Shown piece by piece: positions 42,634 through 51,054 of a DNA stretch of 64,000 bases; the stretch's first letter is position 1; the number at the start of each line of letters is the position of its first letter. Location: NCBI GenBank assembly GCA_943846665.1, contig OX044358.1:930001-994000 (forward strand), read 5' to 3'. Position numbers and translations under genes: made by a program. The notes below the pieces were generated by a model. That model searched no databases. It was given only the letters and a program-made list of their open reading frames with translations, and was not told where the DNA came from. Source of the DNA: Arcticimaribacter sp002477625 (GTDB taxonomy: Bacteria > Bacteroidota > Bacteroidia > Flavobacteriales > Flavobacteriaceae).

Positions 42634-43215
42634 ATGAAAAAAATTGGGCTTTACTTCGGAACATTCAATCCCATCCACATCGGGCATCTGATTTTGGCAA
42701 ATCACTTTGCTGAAACAACGGATATCGATGAGGTATGGTTTGTTGTCACTCCTCAAAACCCCATGAAGAAAAAAGATTCAATTTTAGGAAATCGGCAGCG
42801 ATTGGAATTGGTTTATCGAGCGACCAAAGACTATCCAAAACTCCATCCTTCTGACATTGAATTTGAATTGCCCATACCCAATTACACCATCAACTCCCTA
42901 ACCCTGTTAGAAGAAAAACATCCCAACAAGCATTTTACACTTCTTATGGGAGAGGATAATTTGGTAAACTTTCCCAAATGGAAAAACTATGACTTAATTT
43001 TAGAACGTTACGAACTCTATGTATATCCCAGACATTCCAAGCGACCCATCCCAGAGCGGTTACAAGATCACCCGAAAATCAATTTAATCGATGCTCCCAA
43101 GATTGAATTGTCTTCCTCCGCAATTCGTGCAGCAATAAAAAAAGGGCAAAACGTACAACCATTACTCCCTCCGGAGAGTTGGTCCTACCTCGATGAAATG
43201 AATTTTTATAAATAA
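42634..43215 (+). CDS. nadD: Nicotinate-nucleotide adenylyltransferase
   Basis: Makes nicotinate adenine dinucleotide from nicotinate mononucleotide and ATP in NAD synthesis. The nucleotidyltransferase motif is YFGTFNPIHIGHLILANH near residues 8-25, the substrate loop WFVVTPQNPMKKK follows, and the second ATP motif is IELSSSAIRAAIKKGQ. At 193 residues it is full length. It ends just at the TTG of a promoter (43216) for the next transcript. Confidence 0.95.
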   Translation: MKKIGLYFGTFNPIHIGHLILANHFAETTDIDEVWFVVTPQNPMKKKDSILGNRQRLELVYRATKDYPKLHPSDIEFELPIPNYTINSLTLLEEKHPNKHFTLLMGEDNLVNFPKWKNYDLILERYELYVYPRHSKRPIPERLQDHPKINLIDAPKIELSSSAIRAAIKKGQNVQPLLPPESWSYLDEMNFYK

Positions 43216-43243
43216 TTGTGTTTTAAAAAATTATTTATCTTTG
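43216..43243 (+). promoter_or_regulatory. Bacteroidetes-type promoter (TTG-N17-TATCTTTG)
   Basis: TTG at 43216-43218 and TATCTTTG at 43236-43243 with a 17-base spacer, the same architecture as the promoter at 2316. It lies right after the nadD stop. The next annotated start is 109 bases downstream, an unusually long leader for this genome. Confidence 0.6.
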
Positions 43244-43245
43244 AA

Positions 43246-43331
43246 ATGAATACATTCCCAAATCTATTCTACTACCATTAACCTTAGCTGGATTTTCATG
43301 AATAGACTTTGGGATATATTATAATTTTTTT
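43246..43331 (+). promoter_or_regulatory. Leader with tiny ORF and 14-bp stem-loop
   Basis: Three bases after the -7 box an ATG at 43246 opens an 11-codon frame (MNTFPNLFYYH) ending at TAA 43279-43281. Its middle overlaps the left arm (43257-43269) of an inverted repeat whose right arm is 43300-43313; the stem has 14 pairs with one bulged C. Seven T follow at 43325-43331. This may be an attenuator-like leader or the trace of a lost gene; neither is proven. Confidence 0.35.
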
Positions 43332-43351
43332 GAATTATACCCCAATAAAAA

Positions 43352-43651
43352 ATGATACTTGAAGTTGCAATACTCAATATAAAGGAGGGCGCTGAAATTG
43401 ATTTTGAAAACGATTTTAAGAACGCAAGTAAATTCATCAGCGCTATAAAAGGATATTTAAACCATTCTTTGAGTAAATGTATTGAGCAAAAAAATAAATA
43501 TCTTTTATTGGTCAATTGGGACACATTGAACGATCATACCATAGGATTTCGCCAATCAAACGAATACCTCGAATGGAAACGTTTACTGCATCCCTATTAC
43601 GACCCTTTTCCAATTGTGGAACACTATGATACCATATATAAGAACACCTAA
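43352..43651 (+). CDS. Antibiotic biosynthesis monooxygenase (ABM) family protein
   Basis: A 99-residue protein with the ABM ferredoxin-like pattern: strand MILEVAILNIK, helix DFENDFKNASKFISAIKGYL, strand NKYLLLVNWDTLNDHTIGFR and a C-terminal HPYYDPFPIVEHYDTI. The NWDTLxDHTxGFRxSxxYxxW signature is typical of the Bacteroidetes/Proteobacteria group of ABM proteins lacking a known substrate. It is only distantly like the ABM protein at 6189. The gene may be expressed from the promoter 110 bp upstream. It ends 11 bp before the thioredoxin-like gene. Confidence 0.78.
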   Translation: MILEVAILNIKEGAEIDFENDFKNASKFISAIKGYLNHSLSKCIEQKNKYLLLVNWDTLNDHTIGFRQSNEYLEWKRLLHPYYDPFPIVEHYDTIYKNT

Positions 43652-43662
43652 ACTTCATCCCA

Positions 43663-44577
43663 ATGAAAAAATCATCCTACAGCCTACTACTTTTGTGCAC
43701 TTTTAGCTTTTGCTATGCGCAAGAAAAAACAACCTATACCAACGAACGCGGAGAGGTACACTTATGCGGCCCTTTTAACATCAATGAACTAGAGGAAGAT
43801 TCGCTTTATGCATCTTGGTATAACAAACGATACGACGAATTCGAGTTAGATGAAACAACCTACTCTTGGTCTAGCGAACTCAAGGATGTTGAAGTAGACA
43901 TCTATATGGGTACTTGGTGTGGAGATAGTAAAAAGTGGGTTCCAAGCTTTTTGAAAGTCTGGGATCAGTTGGGTTTAGATCGAAAAAAACTAGGTTATAC
44001 GGCCTTATACGACACCGATGAACGCTATAAACAAGGTCCAAATGGAGAGGAAAAAGGGATGCAAATACACCGTGTACCTACCTTCATTTTCAAAAGAAAT
44101 GGAAAAGAGATCGCTCGAATTGTAGAAACACCCCAAAATGATTTACTAACAGATATAGGGCAGATTGCGCTCGGATTACCCTCTCAACCCAATTATAGAG
44201 CAGCAAATTATTTAATGAATCTTCTGGAAGAAAAATCAGTAGCTGAAATTAGGGCTGATCTGAATACGTATTTTTATAAAACCTATGATCACCCTGGTAA
44301 AAGCAGTGAGTTGAATACCTTAGGCAAGGTGTTTCTTCATTCCAATCGCATAGAAGAAGCCGTATTAGTTTTTGAATTCAATTTTTATTTTTTCCGATAC
44401 GACCTCTACATTATTGGAAGTTATGCAAAAGGGCTTGCCGTACAAGGAGAAACAAAAAAAGCTAAAGAGTTCTATGAACGTGCATTAAAAATTCATCCTG
44501 AAAATAAATGGGTTAACAAATTATATAAGGAATTACTGGAAAGTGAATCCGATCTCAAAGAAGAAACAGAGGATTAA
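43663..44577 (+). CDS. Exported thioredoxin-fold protein with TPR-like tail
   Basis: A 304-residue protein with a signal peptide (MKKSSYSLLLLCTFSFCYAQ). Residues about 70-170 form a thioredoxin-like domain: VDIYMGTWCGDSKKWVPSFLK holds the active-site helix and HRVPTFIFKRNG the cis-proline. Only one cysteine (WCGDSK) is present where CxxC would be, so it is not an ordinary dithiol reductase. The C-terminal 120 residues contain helical repeats, with KGLAVQGETKKAKEFYERALKIHPEN a clear TPR unit. Convergent with the glycosyltransferase gene, 1 bp apart. Function unknown. Confidence 0.75.
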   Translation: MKKSSYSLLLLCTFSFCYAQEKTTYTNERGEVHLCGPFNINELEEDSLYASWYNKRYDEFELDETTYSWSSELKDVEVDIYMGTWCGDSKKWVPSFLKVWDQLGLDRKKLGYTALYDTDERYKQGPNGEEKGMQIHRVPTFIFKRNGKEIARIVETPQNDLLTDIGQIALGLPSQPNYRAANYLMNLLEEKSVAEIRADLNTYFYKTYDHPGKSSELNTLGKVFLHSNRIEEAVLVFEFNFYFFRYDLYIIGSYAKGLAVQGETKKAKEFYERALKIHPENKWVNKLYKELLESESDLKEETED

Positions 44578-44578
44578 T

Positions 44579-45877
44579 TTATCGTTCTAAAATCTCAATC
44601 AATTGCTTTGTCAGCGCCTCCCTACTCCACTCCCCCAGCTGTGGAAACTTATTTTGAATGGAATTTTTCTGAGTAACGGCCACTTGAATGAATTCCAAAA
44701 TAGCCGTTGTATCGTTTTCGTCTATCATGGCTGCCGCTGTTCCTTGCTTTAAAAAACGTCCAGCTTCAGAGTCGGGATTTCCAATCGAGAGCAAGGGAAT
44801 TTCAGTGGCTATATACTCCAACAGTTTTCCGGAAATCATTTGATTTTGTGCGCCCAAGAAGATAAAGTTAAGTAACAGATGTGCCTCCTTCATTAGACCA
44901 ATCGCATCTTGGTGAGCAAGATATCCGTGATGAACAAGCTCGATTTGTGGATATGCAGTTTGGATTTCCGATCGTATTGCTGCGGATATGGTTCCCGCCA
45001 AAGAAAGTCTTATGGGGACTTTCGTTACCATTGAATTCAACACACTTAAAACAGCATTGTACGGCTGGTTGTGGGTGAGTAAACCCGTGTAAACGACATG
45101 GAAGACATCCTCTGGTGGTTTCGCTTGTACAGACTGTATCAGTGCCGCATCATACCCATTTGGGAGCGCATAAAAATTTTGTGTGGCTACTTTTACTTTT
45201 AGGTCTTCGTGTAATTTACCACCGATTGTGGTTAGTACTCCATTGGCAGCTTGAAGAACTTTGGATTCCAATACCAAGTCTTTCTTAATGCTGTTTTTAC
45301 TTCTATAGAGTTCCTTATTATAAAATAAGTCCGACCAAGGATCGCGAAAATCGACCAACCAATTCAATTCAAATTCTTGCTGGAGTTGTAAGCCAACCAA
45401 ATGAGTAGAATGCGGTGGTCCGGTAGTTATGACATGGGTTATCTTTTCTTGAGTAATGATCTTTCTTGATGCCTCAAGTGCAAAGGGCACCCACCCTTTT
45501 CGGGCATCGGGAATAAAAAAATTACCCCGAATATAGGCTGCTATTTTCTCCAAAACACTGCTGCGGTTCACTTCTCCTTGCGGGATTCCTTTATTTCTAG
45601 AACCACTGGTCAATAGGGAATACCATTGTAAAGGCTCGCGCGTATGGGTTTTGATTACAGCTATATCATCAACTTCTAGATTTAAAGAAGTATCAAGAAC
45701 AGCATAGGAGGCCTTTTCTTCAGCAACAGTAACGATAAATGGTTCCCAGCCCAGTTGCTTAAGATGCTTGGCAAAATACATCCAGCGTTGAACTCCTGAC
45801 CCTCCCGAAGGGGGCCAGTAATAGGTTACTATCAAAACTTTTTGTTGGGTATTCAAATGCTTTAATTCTAGTAGCAA
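44579..45877 (-). CDS. Glycosyltransferase, GT4-like
   Basis: A 432-residue GT-B fold glycosyltransferase. The N-terminal domain opens KVLIVTYYWPPSGGSGVQRW and contains THVITTGPPHSTHLVG; the C-terminal donor domain has VVYTGLLTHNQPYN, HHGYLAHQDAIGLMKEAHLLLNF and SGKLLEYIATEIPLLSIG, the usual sugar-nucleotide region. No ATG exists before the conserved start; TTG 45877 or the in-frame TTG at 45856 are the candidates. It probably adds sugars to a surface polysaccharide. Acceptor and donor unknown. It is a stand-alone gene here, not in a polysaccharide cluster. Confidence 0.83.
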   Translation of the reverse strand: MLLELKHLNTQQKVLIVTYYWPPSGGSGVQRWMYFAKHLKQLGWEPFIVTVAEEKASYAVLDTSLNLEVDDIAVIKTHTREPLQWYSLLTSGSRNKGIPQGEVNRSSVLEKIAAYIRGNFFIPDARKGWVPFALEASRKIITQEKITHVITTGPPHSTHLVGLQLQQEFELNWLVDFRDPWSDLFYNKELYRSKNSIKKDLVLESKVLQAANGVLTTIGGKLHEDLKVKVATQNFYALPNGYDAALIQSVQAKPPEDVFHVVYTGLLTHNQPYNAVLSVLNSMVTKVPIRLSLAGTISAAIRSEIQTAYPQIELVHHGYLAHQDAIGLMKEAHLLLNFIFLGAQNQMISGKLLEYIATEIPLLSIGNPDSEAGRFLKQGTAAAMIDENDTTAILEFIQVAVTQKNSIQNKFPQLGEWSREALTKQLIEILER

Positions 45878-45899
45878 GATACTAAAACTTTAAGCTTCT

Positions 45900-46409
45900 T
45901 TAGTTTTGAATTCGTTGATATCGAATATAGGAAGACTGATAGGTTCTTCCTTCAAAAACAGGATCATCGGGTAAATTCAAATGGGTAATGAACTCATTAT
46001 CGGAACGTATAACCAATTCAACTTCATTATCAATTAAAGGAATATCACTAAAGTCTGGCTGTCCCGTTGGGTTGTAATTGGTTCGTATTAAGCGATCCGA
46101 GGTCAACACATGTGTACTGTCATTTTTTCGAACTAAATCGTAAGCCAAAACATAAAAGAATTTTTCTTAGCATAAAGCGCCCTCAGCAATGGTAATCTCA
46201 AATTCACTGGGTCTGAAAGTGAAATTAGTTTCTCCATTACATCCCAAACCTCCACTAACTTGAGTAAAAGGAACCTCAGCAAAACGGTAAATTTTTTGAC
46301 TATAGTCCCAACTTCCAATAAAACTGAAGGGTATTTCTTCAACTGGAGGATTTCCCGCTTTTTTACAATTCACAAAAGCAAAAAACAAACAGAGTAATAC
46401 ACATCGCAT
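45900..46409 (-). pseudogene. Lipoprotein gene interrupted by one in-frame stop
   Basis: The frame from ATG 46409 encodes a lipoprotein signal (MRCVLLCLFFAFVNCKK) and continues to a TAA at 46169-46167 after 80 codons. The same frame then stays open, without shift, to 45900 (EKFFYVLAYDLVRKNDSTHV to YQSSYIRYQRIQN). Read through, the product would be 169 residues, a small beta-rich lipoprotein with the pair of Cys in GGLGCNG and EGALC. No family is recognised. A single point change could explain the break. Because the stop is TAA, selenocysteine or pyrrolysine decoding is not an explanation. Confidence 0.7.
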
Positions 46410-46471
46410 AAGATAGGGTTTAGGAACTCTAAAGCTATCTTGAATAAGATGAATATCTTACGCATTATAAT

Positions 46472-46975
46472 TTACCTCTTATAAAGGGGAACTGAGGAGC
46501 AGGCTTCTCCGTAAAAAAGACTTTTAACTACCGGCTGTAGTTTTTGAATGAGGTACACAAAAGCGCTTTCAGGAATCTCCTTTTCAGAGCAGCCTTTTAC
46601 AATTACGGGCTTGCCTTCGAAAGAAGATAAATCCAATTGATCAATGGCTTGAAGAAACAATTGATGTTCTAGGTCTTGCAGCGATCCCCAAACGGTTTGT
46701 TTAGAAACCTTACTGAGTTGAGCCGTAATCAAAAGACTAGCCCAAGCCGGAAGAATGGCATCTGTTGAGCAAGACAGTGCGACATAGTGTTCTTGGTACA
46801 TAGACCAGTCGTGGGATGTAATTGCTGCTCTAAATTCTTTTTCTCGCAAAATAAAACCTTGTTCCAACCATTGACTTAAATCAATTTGGGTTCGAACTCC
46901 CTCGACGTAGAGGTCTTCTAGATCAAAGGTGATCAGAACACTCTGTGCGACTTTATTTACGATTTCATCTCCCAT
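46472..46975 (-). CDS. DUF2480 family protein
   Basis: A 167-residue soluble protein of the Bacteroidetes family DUF2480, recognised from GDEIVNKVAQSVLITFDLEDLY at the N-terminus, the central KEFRAAITSHDWSMYQEHYVALSCSTDAILPAWA and the C-terminal VKGCSEKEIPESAFVYLIQKLQPVVKSLFYGEACSSVPLYKR. The conserved cysteines (SCSTD, KGCSE, EACSS) fit its constant place at the end of suf operons and suggest a link to Fe-S biogenesis, but no activity is known. It starts 6 bp after the sufT-like gene. Confidence 0.85.
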   Translation of the reverse strand: MGDEIVNKVAQSVLITFDLEDLYVEGVRTQIDLSQWLEQGFILREKEFRAAITSHDWSMYQEHYVALSCSTDAILPAWASLLITAQLSKVSKQTVWGSLQDLEHQLFLQAIDQLDLSSFEGKPVIVKGCSEKEIPESAFVYLIQKLQPVVKSLFYGEACSSVPLYKR

Positions 46976-46981
46976 GATTTT

Positions 46982-47308
46982 TTATAAAAATCCAAGTTCC
47001 AATTTGGCTTCTTCGCTCATCAAATCTTGAGTCCATGGAGGGTCAAAAGTAATTTCAACCTCAGCATCATTTACTTCGTCGAGCGATTTTACTTTTTCTT
47101 CTACCTCAACTGGAAGCGTTTCTGCAACAGGACAATTGGGAGTCGTTAGGGTCATTAATATTTTTACGTCTCGATCTTCGTTTACAAAAACATCGTAGAT
47201 CAATCCGAGTTCATAAATATCAACTGGTATCTCGGGATCGAAAATAGTTTTGAGAACATTAACCACTTTTTCTCCTAACTCTTGGGTATCTAGTGTATTT
47301 TCTGACAT
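46982..47308 (-). CDS. SUF-system DUF59/MIP18 family protein (SufT-like)
   Basis: A 108-residue protein of the DUF59 (MIP18) family that aids Fe-S cluster assembly or transfer. The family pattern is VNVLKTIFDPEIPVDIYELGLIYDV, then the reactive cysteine in TLTTPNCPVAETLP and the C-terminal EVEITFDPPWTQDLMSEEAKLELG. Its position between sufE and DUF2480 supports the role. It begins 2 bp after sufE. Confidence 0.9.
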   Translation of the reverse strand: MSENTLDTQELGEKVVNVLKTIFDPEIPVDIYELGLIYDVFVNEDRDVKILMTLTTPNCPVAETLPVEVEEKVKSLDEVNDAEVEITFDPPWTQDLMSEEAKLELGFL

Positions 47309-47310
47309 AA

Positions 47311-47733
47311 TTAACTGAGTTGTGTTTGGAACGCAATGGCGTACATTTTAATTTGTTTAATCATCGAAACCAAACCATTGGCTCGTGTCGGTGATAGATG
47401 TTCTTTAAGCCCGATTTGATCGATAAAACTCGTGTCGGAAGCTAGAATATCTTTGGGGTGTTGATTCGAAAACACCCGAATCAAAATTGCAATAATCCCT
47501 TTGGTAATGATGGCGTCACTATCGGCAGTAAATTCCAATTGATTGTCTTTGAGTTCCGCATGAACCCAAACTTTACTTTGACAACCTTTGATGATGTTGT
47601 CATCGGTTTTGAATTCAGGAGCAATCAAGGGGAGGGATTTTCCTAAATCGATCATGTATTCGTACCGCTGCATCCAGTCTTCGAACATCGCGAACTCTTC
47701 TATGATCTCTTCTTGTATTTCTTGTATGCTCAT
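47311..47733 (-). CDS. sufE: SufE-like sulfur acceptor
   Basis: A 140-residue protein that accepts persulfide from the cysteine desulfurase SufS and passes it to the SufBCD scaffold. The acceptor cysteine is in DNIIKGCQSKVWV near residue 51; the fold elements MFEDWMQRYEYMIDLGKSLP and IITKGIIAILIRVFSNQHP are family signatures. It lies 21 bp after sufS. Confidence 0.93.
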   Translation of the reverse strand: MSIQEIQEEIIEEFAMFEDWMQRYEYMIDLGKSLPLIAPEFKTDDNIIKGCQSKVWVHAELKDNQLEFTADSDAIITKGIIAILIRVFSNQHPKDILASDTSFIDQIGLKEHLSPTRANGLVSMIKQIKMYAIAFQTQLS

Positions 47734-47754
47734 AATACGCTAAGGTAATGCTAT

Positions 47755-48969
47755 TTATTCCAACATTTGAATGGCACGTTTCAGTGCTTTAATCATCGTA
47801 TCAATTTCTTCTTTGGTATTGTAAAAAGAAAAGGATGCACGAACCGTTCCCGGGATTTTATAAAACTCCATAATGGGTTGTGCACAATGATGGCCAGTAC
47901 GAACGGCTATTCCCAATTTATCAAGAATACTACCAATATCGTAGGGATGAATTTCATTTACATTAAACGAAACTACCGCGGTTTTCTGAGGTGCTTCTCC
48001 GTATATACGAACTCCCGCTATGGCTTTCAGTTGTTCCGCTGCATAATCTAACAATTCTTGTTCATAAGCGGCAATAGCATCAAAACCAATCCCATTCATA
48101 TAATCAAGTGCAGCTCCAAAAGCAATTCCTCCTGCTATGTTTGGAGTACCTGCTTCGAACTTATGCGGCAAATCGGCATAGGTAGTTTTTTCGAAACGTA
48201 CCTCAGCGATCATTTCTCCTCCACCCTGGTAGGGAGGAAGCATATTCAATAAAGACTCTTTTCCATACAACATCCCAACCCCTGTTGGTCCACATAATTT
48301 GTGGGCAGAAGTAACGTAAAAATCAATATCCAGTGCCTGTACATCGGCTTTGATATGAGGTGCGGCTTGGGCACCATCTATAAGCACTTTTGCTCCAATG
48401 GCATGGGCTTCTTTAATGATTTGGTCTATGGGGTTCACAGTCCCTAAAGCGTTGGACACATGGTTTACAAAAACCAGTTTGGTCTTTTCTGAAAGTAATG
48501 CTTTGTATGCCTCCATTTCCAAAACTCCGGTTTGGTTCATCGGAATAACTTTTAGAACAGCTCCCGTACGTTCGCACAACATTTGCCAAGGCACAATGTT
48601 GGAGTGATGTTCCATAGCCGAAATAAGCAGTTCGTCGCCGGCTTGAAGGATTTGAGTGTAGCCAGAAGCAATGATGTTGATGCTATGCGTTGTCCCAGAA
48701 GTCATGATGATTTCGTGAGGATGAGCTGCATTAAAATGGTTTTGAATTGTTTTTCTTGCGCCTTCATAAGCATCCGTAGCTTCTTGACTCAGCGTATGAA
48801 CTCCTCGGTGGATGTTGGAATTGTAATTCCGGTAATAGTCAGCAATCACATCGATCACCTGATTGGGTGTTTGTGAAGTTGCTGCATTATCAAAATATAC
48901 CAGAGGTTGGCCATTTACGGTTCGCTCCAGTATGGGAAAGTCTTTTCGTATGTTGTTTAGGTCAAACAT
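47755..48969 (-). CDS. sufS: Cysteine desulfurase SufS
   Basis: Class II PLP-dependent cysteine desulfurase, 404 residues, supplying sulfur for Fe-S clusters. The N-terminal motif is YFDNAATSQTP, the PLP-contacting TSGTTHSINIIA and DGAQAAPH are present, the PLP lysine lies in YVTSAHKLCGPTG and the active cysteine in RTGHHCAQPIM. The short active-site loop around this Cys defines group II (SufS) rather than IscS. It is 3 bp downstream of sufD. Confidence 0.96.
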   Translation of the reverse strand: MFDLNNIRKDFPILERTVNGQPLVYFDNAATSQTPNQVIDVIADYYRNYNSNIHRGVHTLSQEATDAYEGARKTIQNHFNAAHPHEIIMTSGTTHSINIIASGYTQILQAGDELLISAMEHHSNIVPWQMLCERTGAVLKVIPMNQTGVLEMEAYKALLSEKTKLVFVNHVSNALGTVNPIDQIIKEAHAIGAKVLIDGAQAAPHIKADVQALDIDFYVTSAHKLCGPTGVGMLYGKESLLNMLPPYQGGGEMIAEVRFEKTTYADLPHKFEAGTPNIAGGIAFGAALDYMNGIGFDAIAAYEQELLDYAAEQLKAIAGVRIYGEAPQKTAVVSFNVNEIHPYDIGSILDKLGIAVRTGHHCAQPIMEFYKIPGTVRASFSFYNTKEEIDTMIKALKRAIQMLE

Positions 48970-48972
48970 TCG

Positions 48973-50289
48973 TTATAAGTCATGTCCTATGCTGACACCT
49001 AGCTTATCGGCAATCAGCTTGTTAATTCGCAGTTTCAATGCAGGGATTTTTACACTTTCCAATACATTATTTGCAAAGGCATAGGTAAGCAATCCTTTGG
49101 CTTCTCTTTTGGGGATTCCACGTGAGCGAAGATAAAACAACGCATCTTCATCGAGCTGTCCAATCGTACAACCGTGAGAACATTTTACATCATCCGCAAA
49201 AATCTCCAACTGAGGCTTGGTATTGATCGTTGCCGTATCATCTAATAGGATGTTGTTGTTTTTTTGGAAAGCGTTTGTTTTTTGTGCAATCTGATTTACA
49301 TAGATTTTACCATTAAAAACACCCACCGATTTATCCGCATAAATTCCTTTATAATCCTGATGACTTTCGCAATTAGGCTCTGCATGATCTACAAGAGTAT
49401 AATGATCTACGTGTTGTCGATCGCCGATGATGGTCACTCCTTTCATCGTTGAATCAATATATTCTCCTTGTTGATAAAAGTTTAGGTTGTTTCGAATGAT
49501 TTGTCCTCCAAAAGAGAATGTATGAACACTCACATGACTCTTGCCTTTTTGAGCAACATAGGTATTGTCAATAAGGGAGGCTTCATCTAAATCATTCTGT
49601 ACTTTATAGTAATCTACTACAGCGTTTTCAGCTGCAAAAATTTCGGTTACGGCGTTAGTCAATACCTGATGCGATACAAGACTTTGATGGCGTTCAAAAA
49701 TCTGTACTTGTGCATTTTCTTCCGCTACAATTAAATTCCGTGGTTGTAGTAACATAGGACCTTGTTCACTGGTCGAAAAGTGAAGGATTTGTATGGGTTT
49801 TTCTGCTACAACCGATTTTGGAATATAAATATAAGCACCTTCTTTAGTGAAAGCCGTATTCAATGCGGTAAGGCTATCGTCTTTTTTGGCGATGGTATTG
49901 AAATAGGTTTCAATAGTAGCTTTGTACTTATCTTTAGTAAGCGCAGCAGAAAGCAAACAAACGTCGATGCCGTCGTGGGTAGTATCCGATAAGAATGGAC
50001 TATAGACCCCATCAATAAAAACAACCTTATAGGTGTCAATATCATATAAAAAATACTTTTTTACATCTTTGAGTTCTATTGTTGTTTCATTTTTAGGGAA
50101 AATCGAGTAATCGTTTTTCAACAGCTTTGCTAAGGAAGTATACTTCCAAGCTTCATTCTTTTTGGTTGGAAAACCTAATGCTTCGAATTGCTTCAAACTA
50201 CTTGAACGTATTTCATGGATCGGAGAAGACAGATCCAACTGTTCTTCAAAAGCCATAAAAGAGGATATTAATTTTTCTTTTAAATCCAT
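48973..50289 (-). CDS. sufD: Fe-S cluster assembly protein SufD
   Basis: Beta-helical scaffold subunit that pairs with SufB in the SufBC2D complex. At 438 residues it has the family core: a helical N-terminus (PTKKNEAWKYTSLAKLL), then the right-handed beta-helix with GQIIRNNLNFYQQGEYIDS, DHYTLVDHAEPNCESHQDYKGI and the conserved C-terminal ADDVKCSHGCTIGQLDEDALFYLRSRGI. It begins 2 bp after sufC. Confidence 0.95.
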   Translation of the reverse strand: MDLKEKLISSFMAFEEQLDLSSPIHEIRSSSLKQFEALGFPTKKNEAWKYTSLAKLLKNDYSIFPKNETTIELKDVKKYFLYDIDTYKVVFIDGVYSPFLSDTTHDGIDVCLLSAALTKDKYKATIETYFNTIAKKDDSLTALNTAFTKEGAYIYIPKSVVAEKPIQILHFSTSEQGPMLLQPRNLIVAEENAQVQIFERHQSLVSHQVLTNAVTEIFAAENAVVDYYKVQNDLDEASLIDNTYVAQKGKSHVSVHTFSFGGQIIRNNLNFYQQGEYIDSTMKGVTIIGDRQHVDHYTLVDHAEPNCESHQDYKGIYADKSVGVFNGKIYVNQIAQKTNAFQKNNNILLDDTATINTKPQLEIFADDVKCSHGCTIGQLDEDALFYLRSRGIPKREAKGLLTYAFANNVLESVKIPALKLRINKLIADKLGVSIGHDL

Positions 50290-50291
50290 AG

Positions 50292-51041
50292 TTAGTCCAC
50301 TAATTGTTTAATCCAATCATATCCTTTTGCTTCCAATTCATGCGCCAATTCTTTGGTGCCTGACTTTACAATTTTACCATTGTAAAGTACGTGTACGAAA
50401 TCGGGAACGATATAATCGAGTAAGCGTTGGTAGTGCGTAATAACGACCACCGCATTGTCTTTGCTTTTTAATTTGTTAACGCCATGCGCAACGATCTTAA
50501 GTGCATCGATATCCAAACCAGAATCGGTTTCATCTAAGATGGCCAATTTTGGCTCCAACATTGCCATTTGGAAAATCTCGTTGCGTTTCTTTTCTCCTCC
50601 CGAAAAACCTTCATTTAGGGAGCGGGATAAAAATTTAGAATCAATTTCAAGAAGTGCTGCTTTTTCACGAATGTTTTTCAACATATCTTTGGCTGGCATG
50701 TCTTCTAAACCCTGTGCTTTTCTATTGGCATTGATCGCGGTTTTGATGAAATTGGTTACCGTAACCCCAGGAATTTCTATCGGATATTGAAAAGAAAGAA
50801 AGATGCCTTTGTGTGCGCGTTCTTCCGCATCAGTTTCAGACAGCTCTTCTCCGTTGAGGGTTATTTCGCCTGAACTAACTTCATAATCTTCGTTTCCAGC
50901 AATTACAGAAGCAAGTGTGCTTTTTCCGGATCCGTTTGGGCCCATAATCGCATGAACTTCTCCTGGATTTACTTGAAGATTAATTCCTTTTAAAATTTCT
51001 TTTCCTTCTACACTTGCGTGAAGATCTTTTACTGTTAACAT
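50292..51041 (-). CDS. sufC: Fe-S cluster assembly ATPase SufC
   Basis: ABC-type ATPase of the SufBCD scaffold, 249 residues, soluble. Walker A is MGPNGSGKSTLA, the signature is EGFSGGEKKRNE and Walker B LAILDETDSGLDIDAL; the Q loop is FLSFQYPIEIPG and the H-loop VVITHYQR. No membrane partner is needed. Located between sufB and sufD as usual. Confidence 0.97.
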   Translation of the reverse strand: MLTVKDLHASVEGKEILKGINLQVNPGEVHAIMGPNGSGKSTLASVIAGNEDYEVSSGEITLNGEELSETDAEERAHKGIFLSFQYPIEIPGVTVTNFIKTAINANRKAQGLEDMPAKDMLKNIREKAALLEIDSKFLSRSLNEGFSGGEKKRNEIFQMAMLEPKLAILDETDSGLDIDALKIVAHGVNKLKSKDNAVVVITHYQRLLDYIVPDFVHVLYNGKIVKSGTKELAHELEAKGYDWIKQLVD

Positions 51042-51054
51042 AGTTTATGTAATC

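Noticed and set aside
46167..46169. Possible stop-codon recoding in the lipoprotein gene
   Set aside because: The codon is TAA; known selenocysteine and pyrrolysine systems use TGA and TAG.
46133..46342. A frameshifted continuation of the broken lipoprotein gene
   Set aside because: The downstream half is in the same frame as the upstream half, so a single stop codon, not a frameshift, explains the break.
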